DNA from: Anticarsia gemmatalis
Lineage: Eukaryota > Arthropoda > Insecta > Lepidoptera > Erebidae
Length of the DNA stretch: 64,000 bases
Direction of reading: 5' to 3'
NCBI RefSeq assembly: GCF_050436995.1
Contig: NC_134775.1
Span: 5,247,124 to 5,311,123, forward strand
The translations under genes and the position numbers were made by a program. Below, in pieces: positions 9,514 through 18,181 of the stretch. Within the stretch, counting starts at the first letter, position 1, and each line of letters begins with the position of its first letter. Under the pieces are notes generated by a model. It ran no database searches and was not told the origin of the DNA. It saw nothing but the letters and a program-made list of their open reading frames with translations.

Positions 9514-12500
9514 CTAAATCGAAAATATAGATGATGAAATAGGTGATGATGTGAAAAATTTACGTGTGATGCGGCAGGTGTTGAGGATAGTGGCTTTTTG
9601 TAGCAAGTGTAGAGAGTGTGTGGGCATGTGGAGGATATCAAGGCTTTGGGTCAGGGTTTTTGGTATGATTCCAGTTGATGATAGGACGATAGGGACTATG
9701 TGGATTGTTTCTGCTCGCCATTGGGTTTTTAATTCGATTGCAAGATCCTGGTATTTTGATAGCTTGTCGGATATTGTTGACTGTATGTTGTGGGTGTTGG
9801 GGACTGCTATATCTATAATGTAAATGGTGTTAGTGGTTTTGTCGTGTAATGTGATGTCTGGCCTATTATAATGAATTGTTTTGTCGGTGATTATGGTTCG
9901 GTCCCAGTAGAGTTTGCAGGACTGGTTCTCTAGTATGGTATTAGGCTTGTATTTATAATAAGGGACTTTTTGCGGGATAAATTGGTACATATGGGCTAGA
10001 TGTTGGTGGACTATTGCAGCGACTTGGTCATGGCGGTGTTTGTAGTCGGACTGAACGAGGGATTTGCAGGCACCTGTTATGTGCTGTATTGTTTCCGAGG
10101 CGGAGTTACAATGCCTACATAAATCTGTGGTTTGGTTTTGATCTTTAATTATGAATTTCCTGTAATTTCTGGTTAAAATAACCTGATCCTGTATCGCTAG
10201 GATGAAACCCTCAGTCTCGGGAAACAGTTCCCCTCTTTTGAGCCATTCGTTCGACTTTTCTTTATCGACGTAGTTTTGGCTAAGATCGGTTCGGTGTCTC
10301 CCGTGAAGCGACTTTCCTGACCACTTTGTTATTTTCTGTTCTATAGTGTTGAGTTTCTCGTTGGGTTGTGTGTTTTTGTCTTGTAAGTTAAGTGGTGTGA
10401 GTTTTTTATCAATGTCTGTGATGTGTTTGTGTAGAGATGAATGTTGTGATTTATTGTGAAAGTATGTTCTGAGTGTTGTGATTTGTTTGTTGTGTAAATT
10501 TTGTATGTCTATGAGTCCTCTTCCTCCTTCTTTGCGAGGTAGTGTGAGTCGTTCTATGGATGATTTCGGATGATGTTTTCTGTGTTTTGTCATGTGTGTG
10601 TTAATGATTCGCTGTAAAAATATTAAATCTGTCTGTGACCAGCTTATGATGCCAAATGAATAAGTAAGAACGGGGATGGCGAATGTGTTTATGGCTTTAA
10701 TAATGTTTTTGGAATGTAAATGAGTTTTCAAGATAGAGTTTATGCGATGTTTAAATTTCTTTATGAGTTCTTGTTTTGTTTCTTTCTGTTGAATTTTACG
10801 TGCTTGTTTGAATCCTAAATATTTGTAAGTAGAATATTCATCCATGGCTTCTATATCTTGCCCATTTTGAAGGCTGTAGCTATTAGTTTCTAGTCTGCCT
10901 TTGTTGATTGACAATACTCTGCACTTGTCAACTCCAAACTCCATGCCGATGTCTGTAGAGAATTGTTGCGTGAGATCAGCGAGATGAAACAGATTGTTTT
11001 TATTATTAGCAAAAAGTTTGATATCATCCATATAGAATAGGTGTGATAGCATATATTGGGGTTCAGTAGAATTTAGGTTGTATCCTAGACTACTATTGTT
11101 GAGCAAATGAGATAGTGGGTTTAGAGCTAGACAGAACCATAGTGGACTTAGTGCATCTCCTTGGTATATACCGCGGAGAATACGAATGGGTTCAATAGCA
11201 GATGGTGGGGAGTGCTGTTTCAGCTTGAGGGTGGTTTGCCAGTTTTGCATGGATGACTTTAAAAATGAAATGATGGTGGGGTTAATCCTGTAGAGTCGGA
11301 GTGTTTCTAGCAACCAGCTATGCGGTACTGAGTCGAAGGCTTTACGGTAATCTATAAACATAGTGTGGATGTTCAGTTTATTAGTATATGCAAGATTTAT
11401 TGTTGCAGAGTCAATGATCAGTTGCTCTTTGCATCCCTGACTATTCTTTCTGCAGCCCTTTTGCTGTTCGGCAAGGATTTCGTGATTTGTTAAGTGACTG
11501 TATATAAGTTCACTTAAACATGCTGTGAGAATTTTGTAGATGGTCTGGAGGCAGGTGATGGGTCTGTATTTAGCAGGGTCTTCCGTGTTACTGTCTTTTG
11601 GTACCATGTATGTTATACCGTGTGTTATGTACTGTGGCATTTTGTGTGGTGATTGTATGAATGTGTTGATATGGTTGTGTAAGTATGGGTGAATGCATGT
11701 CAACTTTTTATACCAGTAATTGTGGATGTTGTCTGTGCCCGGTGCCTTCCAGTTATGTGTACGTCTTATGATCTGTATAAATGTATCTATGGGTATGTGC
11801 TCGAATGGCATATCAGGTATATGGTTGGTGCTTTCATTAACGGTGTGTATCCATTCAGCGTCGGTGTTATGCTGAAGAGGGGTCTCCCAGATATTAGCCC
11901 AATACTGCCTTAGAATTTCGGGTGATGGTGTGTTTTGTTCCTGTGTGGTAGTGTTTCCATGTGTTCGTGATAATTCTCGGTAGAAAACCTTTTCATTATT
12001 AGAAAATTGAGTATTTTGTTTCTTTCTAGCCGAACAAGCTAAATATCTTTTCAATCTGCTGGAAGCTGCGTTTAATTTTTGTTTAAGTGTATCTAAAAAG
12101 TGTTCTAGTTCCGTGTTAGTATTTTCATATTGTGCGTGTGTCTGGTATTTACTTTTTATTAATTCTACTGTTCTTAAGATAGTTAAACTTGTGTTTCCTT
12201 GAATGAATTGTGTTAAATGTCCTATTTCTGACCGAAATTTGTCTATTTTGCCTTCTAATCTCCTTTGCCAAGAAGGTTTGTAATTTTGTGTCGGTACTCT
12301 TGTACTGTCAAATTCAAATTTAGCACCGTTACATTTCACTGCTGTATATGCTGCTGCATATATGGCTGTTTGAACTGTAGTGAAATCTTGATCTAAAGTT
12401 AAACATGTTGGTAGTATGTTTTTGTTTAGGTGTTCAACTATTGAAGCTAGCTTTCTTGATGGTCTCTGTTTAGGCAGATATGGTCTCGATGTAGGGTCAG

Positions 12501-13626
12501 TGTCTTTAAATTTATCAAATGCGGTATGGAATTCTTGTTCAATTTTGTTGCTTTCAATTATGTTTGTGGTAGTTAGTTGGGTACGTCTTTGTGGAGTTAC
12601 ATTGTTTGTAGGAGTATTTTCGTGTAAGTTTGAGTCTAGTGTGCTTGATAGTGATTGCTGGAGAATACTTGGTGAGTGGTTGGGTGAAAGATTGTGTGAG
12701 TGATTGGGTGAGAGGCTATTTAGGTGAGTATGAGACATTTGTAGCTGTGTTTCCACTTCCCTTCTTATTTGTTGTATTCTAGTGGCGGATATCATTCTGT
12801 TGTTTATTATAACTCTTTGTTGATCAGATATCCTTTGTTCAGAGAGATGAGACAGGTGTGGGTAAGTTTCTATGAAACGGCGGTGTAACTTCTTTCTCTG
12901 AGCAGTTAAGTTGGTTTCAAGCTCAGTGACCTCGTAATATAGTCTGAGTATGGTTTCATTGATGTCGTTCGACCATCTCATTCTCGTTGTTGCTTGTGTG
13001 AGTGTAGGGGGTGGAAGTTCATTTTGTTGCAGAAAGGTCTTTACTTCGGATTTTATTTCGTTTAAAGTGGTGGTGGGAAGTAGCTTATTGTTTATTATAG
13101 CTCTGCGTTGGTCACCAACGCTTTGCTTTGATGCGTTCATGATGGGAAATTCTTCGGTGAATGCTTTGTGTAATGGGTCTAAATACCCTCGTGTTTGAGT
13201 TTCTAATCGCGTGGTGATGAGATAAGTGCGCCATATAAACTTGTTCATTTCAAGAGTCCATTTACGTCTTGCGCGTGATTGGACAGTAGTGGGTCCATCA
13301 TGAGAGGCGGTTGCCTCTTGGACAACATCTACTGTCGATGGAGATGATGTAGTTGATGATGATTTGGAATGAATATTTTTATGTAGTGGGTTGGGAGAAA
13401 AAGAAGGTGATGGAAAAAGGCTGTTCGAAGATGAGGAATGGGTTGGTGATGATGTATGAGATGAAGTGATGTCGGCTGTCGCATTTTGGTTGGTGGAAGC
13501 CCGCCTGCTCAACTCCTCACCACTGACGGTTCGTATGCTGTGGCACCCAGCGCCAGCTCCAGGTGTGCCCCGGCGATCACCCCCGGGAAGCGGTCCTATA
13601 CGTTTCTTCATTGAACGAGTCTCCAT
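9514..13626 (-). CDS. R4/Dong-like polyprotein: duplicated HTH module, RT, CCHC, RLE
   Basis: 1370 aa. Residues 1-118 are Ser/Thr/Pro-rich. Two tandem copies of an approximately 82-residue module follow at 119-200 and 215-296. Each has a conserved Trp near the start (RKWTLEMNKF, RMRWSNDINE), an LE motif, a Phe-x-x-Tyr/Phe-Pro motif and a closing (S/D)xQRR/QRxxINN helix. They resemble Myb/HTH DNA-binding units, and DongA has only one. The RT follows: NWKAPGTDNIHNYWY, YRPITCLQTIYKIL, MFIDYRKAFDSVPHSW, GIYQGDALSPLWF and the active site YMDDIKL near 11030. The C-terminus has CRHCNSASETIQHITGAC (C-x2-C-x8-H-x4-C) and a restriction-like endonuclease with RPDITLHDK ... IIDIAVP. RLE elements nick the target and prime reverse transcription from it. 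The start at 13626 matches the DongA start. Confidence 0.9.
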   Translation of the reverse strand: METRSMKKRIGPLPGGDRRGTPGAGAGCHSIRTVSGEELSRRASTNQNATADITSSHTSSPTHSSSSNSLFPSPSFSPNPLHKNIHSKSSSTTSSPSTVDVVQEATASHDGPTTVQSRARRKWTLEMNKFIWRTYLITTRLETQTRGYLDPLHKAFTEEFPIMNASKQSVGDQRRAIINNKLLPTTTLNEIKSEVKTFLQQNELPPPTLTQATTRMRWSNDINETILRLYYEVTELETNLTAQRKKLHRRFIETYPHLSHLSEQRISDQQRVIINNRMISATRIQQIRREVETQLQMSHTHLNSLSPNHSHNLSPNHSPSILQQSLSSTLDSNLHENTPTNNVTPQRRTQLTTTNIIESNKIEQEFHTAFDKFKDTDPTSRPYLPKQRPSRKLASIVEHLNKNILPTCLTLDQDFTTVQTAIYAAAYTAVKCNGAKFEFDSTRVPTQNYKPSWQRRLEGKIDKFRSEIGHLTQFIQGNTSLTILRTVELIKSKYQTHAQYENTNTELEHFLDTLKQKLNAASSRLKRYLACSARKKQNTQFSNNEKVFYRELSRTHGNTTTQEQNTPSPEILRQYWANIWETPLQHNTDAEWIHTVNESTNHIPDMPFEHIPIDTFIQIIRRTHNWKAPGTDNIHNYWYKKLTCIHPYLHNHINTFIQSPHKMPQYITHGITYMVPKDSNTEDPAKYRPITCLQTIYKILTACLSELIYSHLTNHEILAEQQKGCRKNSQGCKEQLIIDSATINLAYTNKLNIHTMFIDYRKAFDSVPHSWLLETLRLYRINPTIISFLKSSMQNWQTTLKLKQHSPPSAIEPIRILRGIYQGDALSPLWFCLALNPLSHLLNNSSLGYNLNSTEPQYMLSHLFYMDDIKLFANNKNNLFHLADLTQQFSTDIGMEFGVDKCRVLSINKGRLETNSYSLQNGQDIEAMDEYSTYKYLGFKQARKIQQKETKQELIKKFKHRINSILKTHLHSKNIIKAINTFAIPVLTYSFGIISWSQTDLIFLQRIINTHMTKHRKHHPKSSIERLTLPRKEGGRGLIDIQNLHNKQITTLRTYFHNKSQHSSLHKHITDIDKKLTPLNLQDKNTQPNEKLNTIEQKITKWSGKSLHGRHRTDLSQNYVDKEKSNEWLKRGELFPETEGFILAIQDQVILTRNYRKFIIKDQNQTTDLCRHCNSASETIQHITGACKSLVQSDYKHRHDQVAAIVHQHLAHMYQFIPQKVPYYKYKPNTILENQSCKLYWDRTIITDKTIHYNRPDITLHDKTTNTIYIIDIAVPNTHNIQSTISDKLSKYQDLAIELKTQWRAETIHIVPIVLSSTGIIPKTLTQSLDILHMPTHSLHLLQKATILNTCRITRKFFTSSPISSSIFSI

Positions 13627-13736
13627 GTTGAGTGGGTCTCCAGAGCCATGTTAGCCGCGCCAGTAACATAATTATCGCGTGTCCGCCCCCCACGTATGTC
13701 TGATGGTCGACTTGGACGTATGGTTGTTTAGGGGGC
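13627..13736 (-). promoter_or_regulatory. DongB 5' UTR with candidate HDV-like self-cleaving fold
   Basis: Read on the minus strand from 13736. GCCCCC(T) can pair with GGGGGC at 13690-13685 (P1, six or seven pairs). CCAT can pair with ATGG near 13650-13646 (P2). ACGT/ACGT directly precedes P1' (P3). A CGCG/CGCG stem follows P1' (P4). The joining strand reads CTAA, where the catalytic C of HDV-like ribozymes sits. P1 begins at the element's first base, as at the 5' ends of R2 and some other non-LTR elements. The weak points are a short P2, a long J1/2 and a large L3. Confidence 0.45.
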
Positions 13737-13761
13737 TTATTATTATTATTATTATTATTAT
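13737..13761. repeat. (TTA)n between DongB and a non-coding Dong-type element
   Basis: About eight TTA units at the 5' boundary of DongB, again the TAA-type target. Confidence 0.8.
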
Positions 13762-14480
13762 GTACGTCTGTTTTATATCTCGGGACTACAGAGTCCCGGA
13801 CATTTGGTAGGCGTGCGTGGGGCCGAAGCCAACACGTAGAGGCCCTTTTTAGACGGCTTTAATCTTTTACTAATACTATGGTGTCACAATCCGGTGATTA
13901 TCCCTGTTTACACTATAAAATGCACCCAAGGACAATCACCGGACTGTGTGGAACTATGGCAAAACTAACTGGAAAAACTACTTGGGCTATTGGGATGGGG
14001 TGCTGATGGACTGGAAACCGGGGGATCTATGGGGACTATGGCGCCTGCCGATAACAATGTTGAAAACATGTAAAAATGGCAGGCGGAGACTTGCCAACTC
14101 ACAAGCTGGGCCACCCTAAACAAGTCGCATAAATAGCAACAAGGGGGCAACAGGGACGTGAGCGGCTGAAGGACGGAGAGGCCTCGCTGGACGTTAAACT
14201 CAGATCACTTGCTCCCTGAGGGTCCGGCATCACTGGCCCACTAGCCACTTACGCTCAGCATCCGTCCTCCGAGCAGAGTGGGAGCTCTGCTCTCGCGACT
14301 CCACTCTGGACGGCCAATGAAGGCAAGCCAGAGGCGGGGGACCGCTTCCTCGTCAGTTTTCACTCCGGCCAGCCAACTAAGGCAAGCCGGAGATGAGGAA
14401 GAGTGACTTCCCCCTGGAGCACTCAGGTACCGCGGGGTCGCTACTCCCCGTCACCTCGCCTCAAGGTGCCCTGCGGGCTT
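13762..14480 (-). mobile_element. Non-coding R4/Dong-type short element
   Basis: About 720 bp between two TTA tracts (13737-13761 and 14481-14508). On the minus strand its end carries TTGGCTTCGGCCC, a CTCTGTAGTCCCGAGATATAAAA-like segment and then the TAA tract. This resembles the DongB 3' end (TTGGCTTAGGCCC ... GAGATATAAAA). No frame encodes a recognisable protein; the longest minus frame (13965-14150) has no familiar motif. Inverted CCGGTGATT / AATCACCGG segments lie at about 13893-13945. I read it as a non-autonomous relative that borrows the Dong 3' end, or as an internally deleted copy. Confidence 0.55.
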
Positions 14481-14508
14481 TATTATTATTATTATTATTA
14501 TTATTATA
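14481..14508. repeat. (TTA)n microsatellite
   Basis: About nine TTA units between the non-coding Dong-type element and the Jockey-like element. It is consistent with the target tract of the former. Confidence 0.75.
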
Positions 14509-16716
14509 GGTGCTTGACGACGAGCTACAATCGGACCATCAGCCTGTACTCGTCGTCATTGAGCAGCACCCCACACGTCTCGCCCCCCAAGCGCCACGTC
14601 CCAAACCGGACTGGACCAAATTCCAGGAACGACTGGAGACGATCACGCCGACTCGGCCGACAAATACCGCCGCCGATGTCGAGCTACTGGCCACGGACAT
14701 AACTGCCGCTGTAAAGAGCGCCCTCGAAGCGGCGACGAACACGCACTCCACCCAGGGGCGTAGATACACCCCCCTGCCGGCTCACATTAGAAGCCTCATC
14801 GTCGCCAAGAGACGACTGCGAAAACAGTGGCAGTTCACGCGATGTCCAGCGCAGAAAACAGAGCTCAACCGGCTCACACCATCACCGAGGCCGCCGACGA
14901 CTGGTCCTCGATGCACAGACTCTGCCGCCGACTCACCAACACCCCAGCTCCGGTGCGTCCACTGCTCCACAGCGACGGGGCCCCCAGGTACCGAGCAGAA
15001 GACCGAGCGACCATCTTTTCCGACCACCTGGAGCGTCAATTCTCCCCGAACCCAACTGCCGACACGGAACACGTCGCAGCAGTCGAGCAACACCTTCGAG
15101 ACTACTTCGCCACGCCGATAGCCTCAGAAGAAGACCCACTTTACTTCTCCCCGGCCATGGTACGCAAAGCAATAGCGCGGACCAAGCCCAGGAAGGCCCC
15201 GGGCGCGGACGGCATCTCCAACGCAGCGCTGCGTCACCTGCCGCACAAATTCGTGGCAGCGCTGACGCGCCTGTACAACGGCGTCCTGCGCACGGACACC
15301 TTCCCCACAGCTTGGAAGGAGGGCCGCGTTATCATGCTGCCCAAGCCGGGGAAAAACATCCTGAAGCCTGAGAGCTATCGGCCGATCACTTTGCTGCCCA
15401 CCACCTCGAAGGTGTTCGAGCAACTCCTGCTGCGAACCATGTCACCCCACATCACGCCGAAACCAGAGCAGTTTGGGTTCCGTGCTGAGCACAGCATGAC
15501 GCTCCAGCTGTCGAGGGTACTGCACCACATCACTGCGGCCCTTAATAAAAGGGAGAGCGCGTGTGCAGTATTCCTCGACATGGAAAAAGCATTCGACCGG
15601 GTCTGGCACGCCGGTCTTCTCTACAAGCTGACTACGCAGACACCGATGCCCCGTCGCCTAATCAGGATAATCCAGTCGTTCCTGGAAAACCGGACTTACA
15701 GAGTAGCGGTTGAAGAAGCTCTCTCCCCGTCGAGACCAGCAGCTGCCGGAGTTCCTCAGGGCAGCTGCCTTTCGCCTGCGTTGTACGCCACGTACACGGA
15801 CGACATACCGACCCCAGAGGGAGCCCACCTCGCGCTTCACACGGACGACGCGGCGTACGTGACGACGTCGCTAAATCCGTACCACGCCGCCGTCAAGATG
15901 CAGCGCGCCCTCGACCTCCTCCCCGCCTGGCTGTCGCAGTGGCGACTGTCCGTGAACGTGGGAAAGACGCAGGCAGTCTCCTTCTCGCGGAGGCTGATCG
16001 AGCCCCAGCCGCTACAACTCCTCGACCAGACCATCGACTGGGCCACCAAGGCCAAGTACCTGGGCGTCACTATTGACCGCCGCCTCTCCATGACGCCGCA
16101 CGCCAAAAACGTGGTTGCACAGGTCCGCGCGGCCCCCGCCATACTTCGTCCAGTGCTCGCCTCACACCTCCCCACGAGAGTGAAGCTGGGTGTGTATAAA
16201 ACCTACATACGCACCCGGCTCACCTACGCAGCACCCGCGTGGTATGCCCTCACGTACGAGAAGAGCCGGCGAGCTTTGCGCGTGCAACAATCTCTTGCGC
16301 TGCGCACCATCGCCGGCGCCCCAAGGTACGTGAGGAATACCACCATCTCACGCGATCTCCGCGTCAAGAGCCTGGACGACTTCGTGCGCCGCCTCGCCGC
16401 CTCCATGTTCGCGCGTGCCGACGCGTCAAACCTGGCTCATATCCGGGACATAGCGCCATGGCACGCGCGGCCACCCGACCGCAAGAGGCTACCACGCGAC
16501 CTGCTCGCGACCACGCAGGCGGAGGACGTCCCTCCGCGACCAGAGGCCGGCGGCCAAGCCCCAGGTGCGGCCCAGGTGGTCCGCACCCCGGACAACACAA
16601 CGCCCGCCGCTTCCGCTGCGCCGCACTCACGACCGAGTGCGTCGCACGCAGCGAAGCTATCACCACCCGCTTGTCGCGCTCCCGTTGGGTCGAGCGCGAC
16701 AGCCTCACCGGACTGA
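14509..16716 (+). pseudogene. Jockey-like ORF2, 5'-truncated and frameshifted
   Basis: GC-rich, unlike most of the window. It begins at the last motif of the apurinic-type endonuclease (ELQSDHQPVLVVIE), so the 5' part is lost. A spacer follows (KRRLRKQWQFTRCP). A deletion with frameshift near 14875 moves the frame to the one open until 16716. The RT is otherwise long and complete: KAPGADGISNAALRHLP, YRPITLLPTTSKVFEQLLL, VFLDMEKAFDRVWH, GVPQGSCLSPALY, then LHTDDAAY at 15835-15855 where Y/F-A-D-D is usual. Both catalytic Asp remain but the two preceding residues are changed. The C-terminal part (AKYLGVTIDRRLSM, RLTYAAPAWYAL) is typical of the Jockey clade. The reading frame ends in a Pro/Ala-rich tail. 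Confidence 0.85.
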
Positions 16717-17346
16717 CTCACCGTGCACCGGGCTCCCGCCGCTTACCTCGGCGGTAGAGCCCGGTGCAACACCGACAGGACGCGCCGCGCTCCCTTTAGG
16801 TCGAGCGCGGCGCCCACACAACGACCTGCGCTGGGCCCTCCGCCATCAAGGCGGCAAGCCCGGCGCCCTCGCTGCGCGATGCGGCAACCACGCCCCGCCG
16901 CAGTTGCCCCTCTCCGCCTGCGAAGACGACCGCGTATATGCTGCGATACGCGCCTCGTTCGCAAGAGACGGGGGCTCTCATCACGTCGGGGCAATCTCGC
17001 CCCGCATCCCGTATGCAACCACACATCACCGCCTCGGCCCTAAACGCAGGGAGTAAGGATCGATAAAGCCTCACCCCTGGCTGGCGCCTCCTCGTTGGGC
17101 CTCCTATGGGGCAACCATAGGTCTCACCCGACGCGGGGGCGACCGCCGGGAGGAGTGAAGCTCGATCCCCAAACCTTGCGACCAGGGCCGTAGGCACTCA
17201 TCCGCCATAAGGGGAATTCCCCCCACACCCAAATACCCGCCCCTAAGTTTAGGGGCGGCGAAACAAAACACCCCAACAAGGGGACCTACCAGGTCCCGAT
17301 GTTGGCTCCACGTGTCCCGTGAGGGACACTGTGAAGACTTCGACTA
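16717..17346 (+). other. GC-rich 3' UTR of the Jockey-like element
   Basis: Follows the ORF2 stop. It is GC-rich, with several short inverted repeats (for example GAGCCCGG...CCGGGCTC around 16729-16763). Long frames on both strands here show no known motif and are composition artefacts. The GC-rich composition stops at about 17346, where the gypsy LTR begins. Confidence 0.6.
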
Positions 17347-17508
17347 TAGACGTTCACTTTTCGGTTGGCGCTCGAGCGGGAAGGTCGTTGGTGGTCGTTA
17401 CCTGCCTCAGCTAAGTGGTTCTTCTTTTTATGTATTTGGTTGATTGTTTCCGTTGTCTAAATATTAAAATCTATACTAATAAACACCCTCGGTTGTGTGC
17501 AACTAACA
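17347..17508 (+). repeat. GypM 5' LTR, left end missing
   Basis: Shares about 120 bp with the 3' LTR. It differs by a 4-bp indel (GGCGCTCGAGCGGG versus GGCGAGCGGG), so the insertion is not brand new. It contains AATAAA near 17478 and ends CTAACA at 17508. Confidence 0.8.
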
Positions 17509-18181
17509 AACCATCGTCTAGGTAAGAGGTCATGTAGAGTGTTGCCGTTGGGTTGTTATGTCCGACTCATCGGCATGTGGAGCAATATTTTGTGCTTCGG
17601 GAACCATTTGTGATGAGGGCCCTTGTTATGAGGACACATGATGCGGTTTAGAAGGTATGCCCGCCCTTCTATCGGAATTTGCACATAGTCCCGCACTCCA
17701 CCCTGGGTGCTGGTGTATGCATAATGCGCATACGCACCACTCCCATCGTCGTGAGCCGGGGTGATCACATAACGATTCCGATAAGTGTGTTACAGTAGGG
17801 AATTACATACAAATAATACTGATGATCTCGAGTTGATACGGTGACCACCCGTTTCCGAGTTGATACGTGTGCTTACGACCTTAAATCAACTTCAGAGTGG
17901 TCATTTGCTTTAGATAGTTAATTCTAGCAAAATCAATCATTATTTTATGTTTAACAGCACTTTCAGAAATGAATAAATGTTTGAACATTATGAATCTTCA
18001 AACCTGTATAACTCGGTTTAAAGCGATCCTACCGGTTTCGTGCCATATTAACTATTGTTTCAAATGGCTAGCTCTATCGATACATGCCACTTTTTTTTGT
18101 TGGTTTACTTTGAAAAAAGGCCCAAAATGGATGATCTCCTTTGAAAAGGAAACAATCAACTGCCATTTTTGTGTGTTGACA
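17509..18181 (+). other. GypM untranslated leader
   Basis: About 670 bp between the 5' LTR and the gag ATG. I do not recognise the primer-binding site. No supported ORF. The frame is open from 17969, but the composition and the start of the RS-rich gag favour the ATG at 18182. Confidence 0.55.

Larger units (their letters stand above)
9440..13736 (-). mobile_element. R4/Dong-like non-LTR element, apparently full length (DongB)
   Basis: A 4.3 kb minus-strand element bounded by TTA repeats on both sides (9429-9439 and 13737-13761). It has a 110-bp 5' UTR, one 1370-codon ORF without stops, and a short 3' UTR (9440-9513) ending in GAGATATAAAA plus an AT-rich tail before the TTA tract. All recognisable domains of an RLE-type non-LTR element are present, so it could be autonomous. 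Whether it is active cannot be judged from sequence. Confidence 0.87.

Noticed and set aside
16224..17197. Several long overlapping frames on both strands in GC-rich sequence
   Set aside because: GC-rich composition leaves few stops; translations are Arg/Pro/Ala-rich with no motifs and lie over the Jockey-like ORF2 end and 3' UTR.
17556..17768. Minus-strand 70-codon frame in the GypM leader
   Set aside because: No motif, no homologue in view; leader position makes coding unlikely.
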